Assembly: GCF_027923555.1 (NCBI RefSeq)
Contig: NZ_AP025523.1
Location: 1,740,484 to 1,804,483 of the forward strand
Reading direction: 5' to 3'
Source: Vulcanimicrobium alpinum
Lineage (GTDB): Bacteria; Vulcanimicrobiota; Vulcanimicrobiia; Vulcanimicrobiales; Vulcanimicrobiaceae
DNA: 64,000 nt
A model generated the notes under the pieces. That model saw nothing but the letters and a program-made list of their open reading frames with translations. It made no database searches and was not told the DNA's origin. Position 1 is the first letter of the stretch, and each line of letters begins with the position of its first letter. The translations under genes and the position numbers were made by a program. This document shows positions 44,519 through 53,934 of this stretch, piece after piece.

Positions 44519-45258
44519 GCCGGCACCGTGTCGGTCCAGCCGACGAGACGCCGCTCGAGCAGGCGCATCGCGCCCTCCGAGAGTTTCCCGCAGACGGCGA
44601 ACAGGAGGATCGCGACGATGATCTCGTCGGTGCGCGACGTCTGCTGCCCGTCGGTGAGCAGAAAGCCGAGCCCGCTGGTCGCAGCGAGCAATTCGGCGGC
44701 GACCAGGAAGAGCCACGCCTGCGTGAGCCCGATGCGCGCGCCGACGAGCAATTGCGGCAGCGTCGCGGGGACAAGAACGCGCGCTATCAGCGCGCCGCGC
44801 GAGAGACCGAACGCCGCGCCGACCTCGACCAGCTTGCGATCGACGCCCCGAATCCCGCTGACGAGCGCGACGTAGATCGGAAAGAACGCGCCGATCGCGA
44901 CGAGCACGATCTTCGCGGTCTCGCCGATCCCCAGCCACAGCAGGATCAGCGGGACCCATGCCAGCGACGGCACCGCGCGGATGCCCTGCAGCGTGGGGTC
45001 GAGGATGCGCTCCGCCGACCGCGATCCGCCGACGAGCGCACCCGCGACGAGCGCGAGCGCCAGCGCGATCGCGAAACCGAGCGCGACGCGTTCGACGCTC
45101 GCGCCGAGGTCGCGCAGAAGCGCGCCGCTCTGCGCGAGATCGGCGAGCTCGCGCACGACGTCGGCGGGCGACGAGAGTTGATACGGCTTGATCGCACCGC
45201 TCGCGGTCACCGCGAACCACGCCGCGAGGAGCGCGAGCGGCAGCGCGAACCTAGCCAT
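44515..45258 (-). CDS. ssuC: nitrate/sulfonate/taurine-type ABC transporter permease
   Basis: 247 aa with about six membrane segments. The EAA-type coupling loop (EVGAAFGLSRGALIARVLVPATLPQLLVGARIGL) and PSLAWVPLILLWLGIGETAKI are typical of SsuC/TauC. Starts within the last 8 bases of the binding-protein gene. Confidence 0.9.
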   Translation of the reverse strand: MARFALPLALLAAWFAVTASGAIKPYQLSSPADVVRELADLAQSGALLRDLGASVERVALGFAIALALALVAGALVGGSRSAERILDPTLQGIRAVPSLAWVPLILLWLGIGETAKIVLVAIGAFFPIYVALVSGIRGVDRKLVEVGAAFGLSRGALIARVLVPATLPQLLVGARIGLTQAWLFLVAAELLAATSGLGFLLTDGQQTSRTDEIIVAILLFAVCGKLSEGAMRLLERRLVGWTDTVPA

Positions 45259-46246
45259 GCAGCGCCGTCGCCGCGAGACGGCCGTCCGCCAGCGACGCGA
45301 GCGCGCCGTCGAGGTCGGCGTCGGCGCGCGCGAGTTTGTCGGCGCGGATCAGCGGGACCACGGCGGCGATCGCCTCGTGATAGTCGTTCCCAGGCGTGCC
45401 GTTCCCGGGATACGTCGTGCGCTCGCGCAGCTGCAGGTCGGCGACGCGCCGTTCGAGATGCGACGCCTCGGCGAGCAGCGCCGCGGTTTCATCGACGTGC
45501 GCCGCGGCGTACTGACGCGCGCGTTCGTACTGCGCGAGTACGATCGCCGCGATATCGCCATGCTGGGCGAGGAAGTCTTCCCGCACGTTGAGCGCGCCCC
45601 ACGTGTTGAACGCGACGTTGCGGTAGAGCAGTCGCGAGCCCGCTTCGAGCTGTGACGCCGCCATGTGCGGGTCGAGACCGGCCCACGCATCGACCTGGCC
45701 GCGCTCGAGTGCGGTGCGGCCGTCGGGATGCTGCAGGTCGACGAGCTGGACGTCGGCGGGCTGCAAGCCGTTCGCGGCGAGCGAGCGCAGCAGGAAGAAC
45801 CACGGATCGGTGCCGCGCGTCGCCGCGACCTTCTTCCCCTTCAAGTCGCGGACCGATTTGAGCGGCGAGTCCTTGGCGACGACGAGCGCCGTCCATTCGG
45901 GCCGCGAGTAGAGAAAGACCGTCTTGATCGGCGTGCCGTTGGCGCGCGCGAGCAGCGCCGCGCTGCCGGCGGTCGACCCGAACTGCACGGCGCCGGCGGC
46001 GAGGTAGCCGTTGGCCTTGTTCGAGCCGAGCGAGAGCACCCAGTCGACCGCGATCTTGTTTTTTGCGAGCGCTTCGTCGAGCCAACCCTTCTGCTTGAGG
46101 ACGAGACTGGGTGGATTGTAGTACGCGTAGTCGACGCCGATGCGGTCGATGCCGGCGGCGCGCACGACGCGCGGGAAGGCTGCGGCGGCCGACGCGCCGG
46201 CCGCGGCGGTGAGGAAACGAGATCGAGAGAGCGAGAACGAGGACAT
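45251..46246 (-). CDS. ssuA: aliphatic sulfonate-type ABC substrate-binding protein
   Basis: 331 aa. ATG 46246 with AGGAGG upstream; twin-arginine-like export signal SRSRFLTAAAGASAAAAFPRV. SsuA-type fold: DYAYYNPPSLVLKQKGWL, GSTAGSAALLARANGTPIKTV, LKSVRDLKGKKVAATRGTDPW and LERGQVDAWAGLDP. A sulfur-source ligand is supported by the cysteine-codon leader upstream; nitrate or taurine are alternatives by fold alone. Confidence 0.9.
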   Translation of the reverse strand: MSSFSLSRSRFLTAAAGASAAAAFPRVVRAAGIDRIGVDYAYYNPPSLVLKQKGWLDEALAKNKIAVDWVLSLGSNKANGYLAAGAVQFGSTAGSAALLARANGTPIKTVFLYSRPEWTALVVAKDSPLKSVRDLKGKKVAATRGTDPWFFLLRSLAANGLQPADVQLVDLQHPDGRTALERGQVDAWAGLDPHMAASQLEAGSRLLYRNVAFNTWGALNVREDFLAQHGDIAAIVLAQYERARQYAAAHVDETAALLAEASHLERRVADLQLRERTTYPGNGTPGNDYHEAIAAVVPLIRADKLARADADLDGALASLADGRLAATALHG

Positions 46247-46280
46247 GGGTGACGCCTCCTGATGCGATGGGAAAGCGGTG

Positions 46281-46315
46281 AAAAACAAGAGCCCCCGCCG
46301 GTCGGCGAGGGCTCT
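46281..46315 (-). terminator. intrinsic terminator in the ssuA leader (attenuator)
   Basis: On the minus strand AGAGCCCTCGCC pairs with GGCGGGGGCTCT around a GACC loop (12-base stem, one G-T pair; 46315-46288), followed by TGTTTTT (46287-46281). It lies between the promoter/leader peptide and ssuA, so it should stop transcription unless an alternative fold forms. No T-tract follows it on the plus strand. Confidence 0.75.
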
Positions 46316-46354
46316 GCACGGTGTCGCGCGCTGCGCGATCAGCTCATGCCGATC

Positions 46355-46393
46355 CTAGCCGACTCCCGGGCGGGGGAGACAGCACATGCACAT
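46355..46393 (-). CDS. cysteine-rich leader peptide (12 aa)
   Basis: ATG at 46393 encodes MCMCCLPRPGVG then TAG: three Cys codons among the first five, about 30 bases after the predicted transcript start. No strong Shine-Dalgarno precedes it. The sequence CTCCC...GGGAG overlaps codons 6-11. GTCGGC (last two sense codons) can pair with GCCGAC in the upstream arm of the terminator, giving the exclusive folds expected of ribosome-mediated attenuation. Inference: ribosomes stalling for Cys-tRNA would favour the 2:3 pairing and read-through into ssuA. Too short for ordinary gene finding. Confidence 0.6.
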   Translation of the reverse strand: MCMCCLPRPGVG

Positions 46394-46431
46394 CGCGAGA
46401 AACGACGCGGCATTCGGCATAAAGTGGGCCG

Positions 46432-46461
46432 GTTATACCACGCGGCGCCGCACGCGGTCAA
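46432..46461 (-). promoter_or_regulatory. predicted strong sigma70-type promoter of the leader-ssuACB operon
   Basis: TTGACC (46461-46456), 18-base spacer, TATAAC (46437-46432) on the minus strand; start of transcription near 46425. The best promoter match in the window. It lies 22 bases after the pdxH stop, so the transporter is independent of the upstream operon. Confidence 0.65.
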
Positions 46462-46483
46462 CCGCACCCGTCGGCGCGCGGCT

Positions 46484-47125
46484 TCACGGTGCAAGGCGGG
46501 CGATCGTCCAGCCGTCGGCGACGCGCTCGTAGGCGACCCGGTCGTGGACGCGATTCGGCCGGCCCTGCCAGAACTCGAACCGGTCGGGGACGACGCGATA
46601 GCCGCCCCAGTGCGGCGGCCGCGGAACGTCGCCCGCGAAGCGCGCCTCCGCTTCTGCCATCGCAGCCTCGAGCGCGTCTTTTCCGCTGACGACGCGGCTC
46701 TGCGGCGAGGCCCAGGCGCTCAGCCGGTGGCCGCGGGGGCGGGTCGCGAAGTACGCGTCGCTCTCGGCGTTGTCGACGCGCTCGACGCGCCCCTCGATCC
46801 GGATCTGCCGCTCGAGTGCGCCCCACCAGAACAGCAGCGCCGCGGCGGGTCGGTGCGCGAGCTCGCCGCCCTTGCGGCTTTCGTAGTTGGTGTAGAACAC
46901 GAACCCGCGGCCGTCCCATTGCCGCAGCAGCACGATCCGCGACGACGGACGCCCCTCATCGCCGACGGTCGCGAGGCTCATCGCGTTGGGCTCGACGATC
47001 CCCGGCATCGCGAGCGCCTCGCTCAGCCACGCGTCGAACTGCGCGAACGGGTCCGCAGACACGGTCCCCTCGTCGAGCATGCCGCGTTCGTAGGACAAGC
47101 GGCGGGTCAGCAGATCGTCGTTCAC
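46484..47125 (-). CDS. pdxH: pyridoxamine 5'-phosphate oxidase
   Basis: 213 aa. FMN-dependent oxidase making pyridoxal phosphate. Opening [29 protein letters not shown] segments [50 protein letters not shown], and the C-terminal [19 protein letters not shown] (Arg-Leu-Pro-like end RLAP). GTG 47125 with GAAGGGAG upstream. Confidence 0.96.
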   Translation of the reverse strand: MNDDLLTRRLSYERGMLDEGTVSADPFAQFDAWLSEALAMPGIVEPNAMSLATVGDEGRPSSRIVLLRQWDGRGFVFYTNYESRKGGELAHRPAAALLFWWGALERQIRIEGRVERVDNAESDAYFATRPRGHRLSAWASPQSRVVSGKDALEAAMAEAEARFAGDVPRPPHWGGYRVVPDRFEFWQGRPNRVHDRVAYERVADGWTIARLAP

Positions 47126-47139
47126 GATGCTCCCTTCGA

Positions 47140-48063
47140 CTACGGGAAGCGGCCCGCCAGCATCCCGGCACCGAGCCCCGCGATCGCGACGAGCCCGCCG
47201 GCGAGCGCCAGCGGCAGGGACGCGTCGATGCGCTTCTTCTCCGCCGTCGTGCTGTGCGCGAGCGCCGCGAGCCGGCCGCGCAGCGTCCCGGCGTCGTTCG
47301 CGCGCGCGTACGCGCCGTGCGCCGCCTCGGCGATCTGGCGGAGGGCGTCTTCGTCGATCGACGCGGTCTGATCGGTTCCCGGGACCAACTGCCCGCTGTC
47401 GTTGGTGCCGATCCCGATCGTGTCGATCTCGATCCCGCCCGCGCCGATCTGCGGCGCGGCCTGCGAGGGATCGCTGCCGAGATTGTTCACGCCGTCGGTG
47501 ATCAGCACGATCGCGCGGCGTCCCGCCGGCGGCAGCAGGCGCGCTGCCGCGCTCAGCGCGTCGCCGATCGCCGTACCGCCGTTCGGCGGCGGGATGCGGC
47601 CGATCGCGTCGCGCGCGACGTCTTTGTCGTCGGTGAGCGGCTGAACGACGCCGGCTGCGCTCGAGAACGCGACGATCCCGATGCGCGTCCCGTCGGGGAC
47701 TGCGTCGACGAACGCGCGCACCGCGGCCGCGGCGGCATCGGACCGTGACGGCGCGACGTCGGTCGAGCGCATCGAGCCCGAGGTGTCGACGCACAGCACG
47801 ACCGCGCCGGCGCCGGACGGCAGCGTCGCGACGATGCGAATCCCCGCCAGCGCGGCGCCGAGCAGGGCGATCCCGCACGCGGTCGCGACCGCGAGCGCGA
47901 GTGCCGGATCGATGCGCCGCGCGGTTGCCGCTTCAAAGAACGCGAGGTTGCTGTACGCCAGCGCCGCGGCATCGGCGCGGCGCGACGCGGCGTGCGCGAG
48001 GGCGAGAAACGCCGCCGCGAGCACGAGTCCGGCGAGGAGCCACCACGGGTGCGTGACGGTCAT
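47140..48063 (-). CDS. BatA/BatB-like von Willebrand A domain membrane protein
   Basis: 307 aa: two N-terminal membrane helices, a VWA domain with the MIDAS motif [10 protein letters not shown] (about residue 95), TAIGDAL and ITDGVNN, and a C-terminal helix. Part of the MoxR-DUF58-VWA module (aerotolerance/Bat type). The usual client is unknown. Overlaps DUF58 by ATGA. Confidence 0.9.
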   Translation of the reverse strand: MTVTHPWWLLAGLVLAAAFLALAHAASRRADAAALAYSNLAFFEAATARRIDPALALAVATACGIALLGAALAGIRIVATLPSGAGAVVLCVDTSGSMRSTDVAPSRSDAAAAAVRAFVDAVPDGTRIGIVAFSSAAGVVQPLTDDKDVARDAIGRIPPPNGGTAIGDALSAAARLLPPAGRRAIVLITDGVNNLGSDPSQAAPQIGAGGIEIDTIGIGTNDSGQLVPGTDQTASIDEDALRQIAEAAHGAYARANDAGTLRGRLAALAHSTTAEKKRIDASLPLALAGGLVAIAGLGAGMLAGRFP

Positions 48064-48848
48064 CCCGGCAGCCCGAACGCGCGCAGCAGCGACGCGCGGC
48101 CGTCGGATTCGTCGAGGACGCCCGTGCGCCAGCCGGCCTGCGCGAAGCGCGCGTGCAGCGCGGCTTCTCGTTCGCGGGATGCGCTGCGGTAACGCGAGCG
48201 CGTGCGTGCGTCGACGTACGCGCGGTGCACGCGCCCGCTCTCGCCGTCGCGCAGGCGGACGAAGCCCGCGAGCGGCAAGTCGTCCCGCCACGGATCGCGC
48301 GCGAGCAGGACCGTGGCGTCGAAGCGCAGTCCGGCGCGTGCCAGCAGGTCATCGTCGGGCAGATCGAAGCCGTCACCGATTGCGAGCAATGACGCTCCGC
48401 GCGGCAGCGCACGCAGCGCGATCGTCAGCGCCGTCGCGAACGCGAAGGGTTCACGCGCTTCGGCGAGCGGCGCGGCGCGGCGATCGCGCACGACGCGGGC
48501 GTCGACGATGCGCGCGGCGGCATCCTCGTTCTCCATCGCGCCGAACCAGGTGCGCAGCGCGTCCTGCCCGGCCGCGAGCAGCGGACGCTTGCGCCCGACG
48601 CGCATCGAACCCGACTCGTCGAGGATCGCGGCGAGGACGAGCGCGTTCTCTTCCAGGAAGACGCGCGTCTGCAGGGTGCCGACGCGCGCGGTCGCGGCGT
48701 GATCGATGCGGCGCGGATCGTCTCCTTCGACGTACGTGCGCAGCTGCGAGAACACCAGGCCGTCGCCCGGGCGCGCACCGCGCGTCGCGGCGCCCGGCCG
48801 CGCGCGCGACCGCGCGCCGCGCAGGATCGCGGTGCGCAGCGCGTTCAC
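48060..48848 (-). CDS. DUF58 domain protein
   Basis: 262 aa. DUF58 core: DGLVFSQLRTYVEGDDPRRIDHAATARV then FLEENALVLAAILDESGSMRVG, a VWA-like fold. Always found beside MoxR ATPases. GTG start overlaps moxR as GTGA. Confidence 0.88.
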   Translation of the reverse strand: MNALRTAILRGARSRARPGAATRGARPGDGLVFSQLRTYVEGDDPRRIDHAATARVGTLQTRVFLEENALVLAAILDESGSMRVGRKRPLLAAGQDALRTWFGAMENEDAAARIVDARVVRDRRAAPLAEAREPFAFATALTIALRALPRGASLLAIGDGFDLPDDDLLARAGLRFDATVLLARDPWRDDLPLAGFVRLRDGESGRVHRAYVDARTRSRYRSASREREAALHARFAQAGWRTGVLDESDGRASLLRAFGLPG

Positions 48849-49762
48849 GGCGCGCGCACCGCCGCGACGATCTCGCGCACCACCGTCTCGGGATCGTCGC
48901 CGGCGATCGCGATCCGGTCGTCGTAGGAAAGCCGGTGGCGCAGCACCGACGGCGCCAGATCGCGCACGTCATCCGGGGTCGCGAACGTCCGCCCCTCGAG
49001 ATATGCCCGCGCCCGCGAGAGGGCGACGAGCGCCAGCGCCGCGCGCGGGCTCGCGCCGTGCGAGACCATCGCTGCGCCGCGCGACGCGCGCACGACGTCG
49101 ACCGCGTAATCGCGGACCTTCGCGTCAACGAAGACGCCGTGCGCTTCGTGCTGCCACCGCAGCACGTCGTCGAGCGACGCGACGCCCGTGCGCAGCGGGA
49201 GTTCGCCGGCACCGAAGCGGTCGACGATCGTCCGCTCCTCGTCGAGCGACGGGTACGCCACGACGACCTTCGCCAGAAAGCGGTCGAGCTGCGCGAGCGG
49301 GAGAGGGTACGTCCCGTCCGCGTCGTAGGGGTTCATCGTCGCGAGGACGACGAACGGCGCCGGCAGATCGTACGTCTGCAGCCCGATCGTCGCGCGCCGT
49401 TCCTGCATCCCTTCGAGCAGCGCCGATTGCACCTTCGCCGGCGCGCGGTTGATCTCGTCGGCGAGCACGACGTTGGCGAAGAGCGGGCCGAAGACGGTCG
49501 CGAACTCGCCCGACTTCTGATCGAAGATGCGCGTCCCGACGACGTCCGAAGGAAGCAGATCGGGGGTGAACTGCACGCGCCGGAAGACGCCGCCGACCGC
49601 GGCGGCGAGGACGCGGCACGCCAGCGTCTTGGCGACGCCGGGCGCACCTTCGAGCAGGACGTGCCCGCCGGCGATCAGGGCGAGCACGAGCACTTCGACG
49701 ACTTCGTCCTGACCGACGATCGTGGCGCGCAGCGCGTCGACGACGTCCGCGGGTTTGCTCAT
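48845..49762 (-). CDS. MoxR-family AAA+ ATPase
   Basis: 305 aa, intact: Walker A LEGAPGVAKT, Walker B NVVLADEINRAPAKVQSALLE, sensor ATMNPYD, arginine-rich lid. Distinct from the broken CoxD-type MoxR at 39-41 kb. ATG 49762 overlaps the upstream stop; a second ATG at 49771 is possible. Confidence 0.93.
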   Translation of the reverse strand: MSKPADVVDALRATIVGQDEVVEVLVLALIAGGHVLLEGAPGVAKTLACRVLAAAVGGVFRRVQFTPDLLPSDVVGTRIFDQKSGEFATVFGPLFANVVLADEINRAPAKVQSALLEGMQERRATIGLQTYDLPAPFVVLATMNPYDADGTYPLPLAQLDRFLAKVVVAYPSLDEERTIVDRFGAGELPLRTGVASLDDVLRWQHEAHGVFVDAKVRDYAVDVVRASRGAAMVSHGASPRAALALVALSRARAYLEGRTFATPDDVRDLAPSVLRHRLSYDDRIAIAGDDPETVVREIVAAVRAP

Positions 49763-50655
49763 CCCAGCCATTTCTGCGTTGCGTCGATCAACTCGCGCGA
49801 CGCGCCGTCGCGGCCCGCCGCGGGGCCGAACGCGGCGTCTTCAGCGGCCAGCAGCGCGGCGCGCAGCCGGGCGTCGCGCGCCGATGCGAGCGCGTCGCGC
49901 AGGGTCGCGCCCGGCGCGACGCCGGAAGCCGCGAACAGCGACGTGCGCAGCGCGGTCAGCGCACCATCGGCGGGTGCGCTGCGATACGCGCGCAGGGCGC
50001 CCGCGACCTCGTCACGCGGCGACAGCGGCGCCGCGTCCGGTGCAGCCGGCGCGGCGATCGGCAGCGCTGCGTCCGCGACCGTCTGCGCGCGGCGGCGGCG
50101 CACGCGCACGAACCCGATCGCAACCAGGACCGCAGCGAGCACGGCCAGCGCCGCGACCAGCAGGCCGCCGATCCGTGCCGCGGTAATCGCGGAACCGCCG
50201 GCTGCCGTGCCGGCCGCCAGCACGACGACGCGCACCGGCGCGGCCGAGAAGCGCGACGGGCGCTTCGAGCGCGCGTCGATCGCGTCGAGGTACGCGGGCG
50301 GGAACGTGTACGCGCCGGCGTCGCGCGGTTCGAGCGTCAGCGTTTCTATCACCTCGGTTCCGTTCGAACTCTGGCTGACGTGCCGTTCGTCGCCGAGCAG
50401 CAGCATCGAGCCGACGTCGGGGACGACGAGCTCGTCGAGCGCCGGGACGCGTTCGCGGACGTGCACGTGGATCGCGAGATGAAAGGTCTCACCGAGGTGC
50501 ACCTGCTGTTTGTCGACGCGCATCGCGAGCGCGTCGACATGCAGCGTGCGCAGACCCTGCGCGCCGGCCGGCCGCACGAACGCCGAAGATCCCGCGGCGA
50601 GCGCGAGCGCGGCGCACGCGCCGAGCGCCGCTACCGCTCGACGCGCTCGAGCCAT
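49759..50655 (-). CDS. BatD-like membrane protein
   Basis: 298 aa. Signal peptide, a beta-rich extracytoplasmic domain (VDKQQVHLGETFHLAIHVHV...EPRDAGAYTFPPAYL; BatD-like), one membrane helix (IGGLLVAALAVLAAVLVAIGF), and a cytoplasmic helical region. Start ATG 50655 lies inside the last 25 bases of carA, linking the Bat-type module to the pyrimidine operon. Confidence 0.78.
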   Translation of the reverse strand: MARARRAVAALGACAALALAAGSSAFVRPAGAQGLRTLHVDALAMRVDKQQVHLGETFHLAIHVHVRERVPALDELVVPDVGSMLLLGDERHVSQSSNGTEVIETLTLEPRDAGAYTFPPAYLDAIDARSKRPSRFSAAPVRVVVLAAGTAAGGSAITAARIGGLLVAALAVLAAVLVAIGFVRVRRRRAQTVADAALPIAAPAAPDAAPLSPRDEVAGALRAYRSAPADGALTALRTSLFAASGVAPGATLRDALASARDARLRAALLAAEDAAFGPAAGRDGASRELIDATQKWLG

Positions 50656-51731
50656 CGCGCGAACAGACTCCGCGCGTCGAACGGCCCCGGCGACGCCTCG
50701 GGGTGAAATTGCACCGCCTCGATCGGAAGCGTCCGGTGCCGGAAGCCTTCGTTGGTCCCGTCGTTGAGGTTGATCATCGTCGCTTCGAGCTCGGCGGGAA
50801 GCGTCGCGCCGTCGACCGCGTACCCGTGGTTGTGGGCCGTGACCAGCACTTCACGATGGACGAGATCTTTCACCGGCTGGTTTCCGCCGCGATGGCCGTA
50901 GGGGAGCTTGTAGGTCTGCGCGCCGAGCGCGAGCGCGAGCAACTGGTGCCCCAGACACACGCCGAAGACCGGCGTCTTCCCGATCAGTGCGCGCAGCGTC
51001 TTAACCGTGCCGCCGAGATCGCGCGGATCGCCGGGACCCGGCGAGACCAGGACCGCGTCGGGCTTGCACGCGAGGATCTCGTCGCTCGTCGCACCGTAGG
51101 GAAGAACCGTCACGCGCGTATCGAGTGCGGTGAGGTCGCGCAGGATCGCCCGCTTCACGCCGCAGTCGATCAGCACGACGTGCATCGCACCGTCGCCGAC
51201 CGTCTGGCCGGGGGTATACGCGTCGGCGACGCCGGCGACCAGACCCTGCGTCGTCGCCTCGCGCGCGTAACGCGCCAGCGTTTCGTCGACCTGCGCGATC
51301 GCCTCGTCGCCGACGGCGAGGGCCGCCGCGATCGTGCCGTGCTCGCGCAGCGCGATCGTCAGGGCGCGGGTGTCGATCCCGACGATCGTGCGGACGTGCT
51401 GCGCGTCGAGCCACGAACCGAGATCCTGGACCGACGCGTAATGCGAGGGATGCTGTGCGAGATGTTTGATCGCCGCGCCGGCGACGCACGCGTGCGGATG
51501 TTGCGAGACCGTCCCGCTCACGCCGTAGTTTCCGATCAGGGGATAGGTGAAGCCGAGGATCTGCCCCGCGTAGGACGGATCGGTCAGCGCTTCCTCGTAG
51601 CCGGTCATCCCGGTATAAAACACCGCTTCCCCGAGCGCGATTCCGGTCGCGGAGAGCCCCTCGCCGTCGAAGCGCGTCCCGTCGGCGAGCAGCAGGACGG
51701 CGTTGTGGCGAGTAGTCGCGGCGGGGATCAT
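50631..51731 (-). CDS. carA: carbamoyl-phosphate synthase small subunit
   Basis: 366 aa glutaminase. N-terminal CarA domain (VLLLADGTRFDGEGLS, GMTGYEEALTDPSYAGQI) and a class I amidotransferase with catalytic Cys in VFGVCLGHQLLALA and His/Glu in QFHPEASPGP. Delivers ammonia to CarB, encoded 17 kb away. Confidence 0.96.
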   Translation of the reverse strand: MIPAATTRHNAVLLLADGTRFDGEGLSATGIALGEAVFYTGMTGYEEALTDPSYAGQILGFTYPLIGNYGVSGTVSQHPHACVAGAAIKHLAQHPSHYASVQDLGSWLDAQHVRTIVGIDTRALTIALREHGTIAAALAVGDEAIAQVDETLARYAREATTQGLVAGVADAYTPGQTVGDGAMHVVLIDCGVKRAILRDLTALDTRVTVLPYGATSDEILACKPDAVLVSPGPGDPRDLGGTVKTLRALIGKTPVFGVCLGHQLLALALGAQTYKLPYGHRGGNQPVKDLVHREVLVTAHNHGYAVDGATLPAELEATMINLNDGTNEGFRHRTLPIEAVQFHPEASPGPFDARSLFARWLERVER

Positions 51732-53023
51732 GCAGGGACCTCTTCACGCGGTAGCACGCGGCCGTGTTCGAAGACAACCGCGCCGTCGATCACCGTCGCG
51801 AGCGCGCGCCGCGGCAGCGTCAACCCGTCGAACGGCGTGTTCTTCCCCTTCGAGCGGAACAGCCGCGCGTCGACGGTCCACGGGCGATCGGCGAACACCG
51901 TGACGTCGCCGGCGGAGCCGACCGCGAGCGAGCCGCCCGGTACGCCGAGGATCCGCGCCGGGTTGACGGAGAGGAGCGTCACGTAGCGCTCGAGCCCCAG
52001 TTCCGGCAGCGCCAACGCGTACGCGCCGACCGCGATCTCGAGGCCGGTGAAGCCGACGGGCGCGGCGGAGAGCAGCTGCGCCTTCTCGTCGAGCCCGTGC
52101 GGCGCGTGATCGGTCGCGAACGCGTCGATCGTTCCGTCGAGAACGCCCGCGCGCAATGCGTCGCGGTCGCGCGCGTCGCGCAGCGGCGGGTTGACCTTCG
52201 AGTCGGCACGATAGTCGTCGAAGCGGTCGTCGACGAACGCCAGATGGTGCGGCGTCACCTCGCAGGTGACGCGCACGCCGCGTCCGCGCGCCCAGCGGAT
52301 CAGCTCGAGCGAGTTCGCCGTCGAGACGTGCGCGATGTGCCACGCCTTTCCGGTGTCCTGCGCGATCAGCAGATCGCGGGCGACGATGACGTCCTCCGCC
52401 AGCCCCGGCGAACCGTCGAGGCCCAGCCGCATCGAGGCTTCGCCCTCGTTCATCACCGCGTCGCCTTTGAGGTCGGCGTCTTCGCAGTGCGAGATGAAGC
52501 AGTGCGCGAGGTCGGCGGCGTAGCGCGCAGCATTGCGCAGGACGCGCGCGTCGCGCGGCGTCGAACCGTCGTCGCTGAACGCGACGCAGGCCGCGTCGGC
52601 GAGCAGGTGATACGGCGCGAGTTCCGCACCGGCGCGGCCTCTGGTGATCGCGCCGACGGGATACACCCGCGCGAGGCCGGCGGCGTCGGCGCGCCGGACC
52701 ACCTCCGAGACGATCGCCGCCGAGTCGAGCGCGGGCTCGGTGTTGGGCATGCACGCGACCGCGGTAAAGCCGCCCGCGACGGCGGCCGCGGTTCCGGTCG
52801 CGATCGTCTCCTTGTGCGTCTGACCCGGCTCGCGCAGGTGGACGTGCATGTCGATGAACCCGGGCGCAACGAACGCGTTGCTCGCGTCGACGACGCGCAC
52901 GCCGGCGGCATCGAGATGCTCGCCGATCTGCGTCACGAACCCGTTCTCGATCAGGACGTCGCGGTTCGCGTCGATCCCCTGCAGCGGATCGATCACGCGG
53001 CCGCCGCGAATCAGCGTCTTCAT
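51728..53023 (-). CDS. pyrC: dihydroorotase (class I)
   Basis: 431 aa. Zinc motif DMHVHLREPGQTHKE, CMPNTEPALDS, HCEDADL, HHLAFVD and ATDHAPH. Third step of pyrimidine synthesis. Overlaps carA by ATGA and pyrB by ATGA. Confidence 0.96.
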   Translation of the reverse strand: MKTLIRGGRVIDPLQGIDANRDVLIENGFVTQIGEHLDAAGVRVVDASNAFVAPGFIDMHVHLREPGQTHKETIATGTAAAVAGGFTAVACMPNTEPALDSAAIVSEVVRRADAAGLARVYPVGAITRGRAGAELAPYHLLADAACVAFSDDGSTPRDARVLRNAARYAADLAHCFISHCEDADLKGDAVMNEGEASMRLGLDGSPGLAEDVIVARDLLIAQDTGKAWHIAHVSTANSLELIRWARGRGVRVTCEVTPHHLAFVDDRFDDYRADSKVNPPLRDARDRDALRAGVLDGTIDAFATDHAPHGLDEKAQLLSAAPVGFTGLEIAVGAYALALPELGLERYVTLLSVNPARILGVPGGSLAVGSAGDVTVFADRPWTVDARLFRSKGKNTPFDGLTLPRRALATVIDGAVVFEHGRVLPREEVPA

Positions 53024-53934
53024 GCCGCCACCGCGGCGCCGTTGACCAGCAGATCCAGCACGGCCATGCGGACGAAGACGCCGTTGTGCACCTGCGCGAC
53101 GTAGCGCGAGCGCGGATCGTCGAGGACGTCGTCGGTCAATTCGACGCCGCGGTTGTACGGGCCCGGATGCAGGATCACCGCGTCGTTGCGCAGCGATCGC
53201 AGCCGCGCGCGGTTGAGCTGGTAGCGCTGCGTGTAGTCGTCGAGCGACGGGAGCAGCCCGCCGCTGATCCGTTCGCGCTGGATGCGCAGCATCATCACCG
53301 CGTCGAGGGACGGCAGCAGCGCGTCGAGATCGCGCTCGATGCGCACGCCGTGCGAGGCGAACGCGTCGGGAAGCAGCGTCGCCGGGCCGACGAGCGTCAC
53401 GTCGATCCCGAGCATCGTCATCCCGACGATGTTCGAACGCGCGACCCTCGAGTGGAGGATGTCGCCGACGATCGCGACCCGCAGACCGGCGAAGCGCCCG
53501 AACTCCTGGCGCAGCGTCATCAGGTCGAGCAGCGCCTGCGTCGGATGCGCGTGCGTGCCGTCGCCGGCGTTCACGACGTGGCCGTCGAACGCGTCGGCGA
53601 GCCGGCGCGCGAAGCCGGACTCGTGATGGCGCACGACGATGACGCGCACGCCGATCCCGTGCAGGGTGAGCGCGGTGTCGGCGATCGTCTCGCCTTTGCC
53701 CAGACTCGACGCGCCCGGCGCGAACGAGATCACGTCGGCGCCGACGCGCTGTTCGGCGAGCGTGAACGACGTCGCGGTGCGCGTCGACGCTTCGAAGAAC
53801 AGGTTGAGCACCGGAACGCCGGCGAGCAGGCTGCGCGAGGGGAGCGCGTCGCGAAACGCAACCGCGCGGTCGAGCACGCCGACGAGTTCTGCGGGGGCGA
53901 GATCGTCGACGTCGAGGAGGCTACGCGGGGCCAC
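53020..53934 (-). CDS. pyrB: aspartate carbamoyltransferase catalytic subunit
   Basis: 304 aa. Carbamoyl-phosphate motif FFEASTRTATSF, GDGTHAHPTQALLDLMT, HSRVARSNI and HPGPYNRGVEL. GTG start overlaps the end of pyrR by 14 bases. No pyrI regulatory chain nearby. Confidence 0.96.
   Translation of the reverse strand: MAPRSLLDVDDLAPAELVGVLDRAVAFRDALPSRSLLAGVPVLNLFFEASTRTATSFTLAEQRVGADVISFAPGASSLGKGETIADTALTLHGIGVRVIVVRHHESGFARRLADAFDGHVVNAGDGTHAHPTQALLDLMTLRQEFGRFAGLRVAIVGDILHSRVARSNIVGMTMLGIDVTLVGPATLLPDAFASHGVRIERDLDALLPSLDAVMMLRIQRERISGGLLPSLDDYTQRYQLNRARLRSLRNDAVILHPGPYNRGVELTDDVLDDPRSRYVAQVHNGVFVRMAVLDLLVNGAAVAA

Noticed and set aside
46281-46315. Hairpin as the simple terminator of pdxH
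   Set aside because: It is about 170 bases past pdxH, and a strong promoter plus Cys leader lie between; an attenuator for ssuA fits better.
46262-47371. Plus-strand frame across the ssuA leader and pdxH
   Set aside because: No recognisable domain; it runs antisense to pdxH and through the promoter and terminator.
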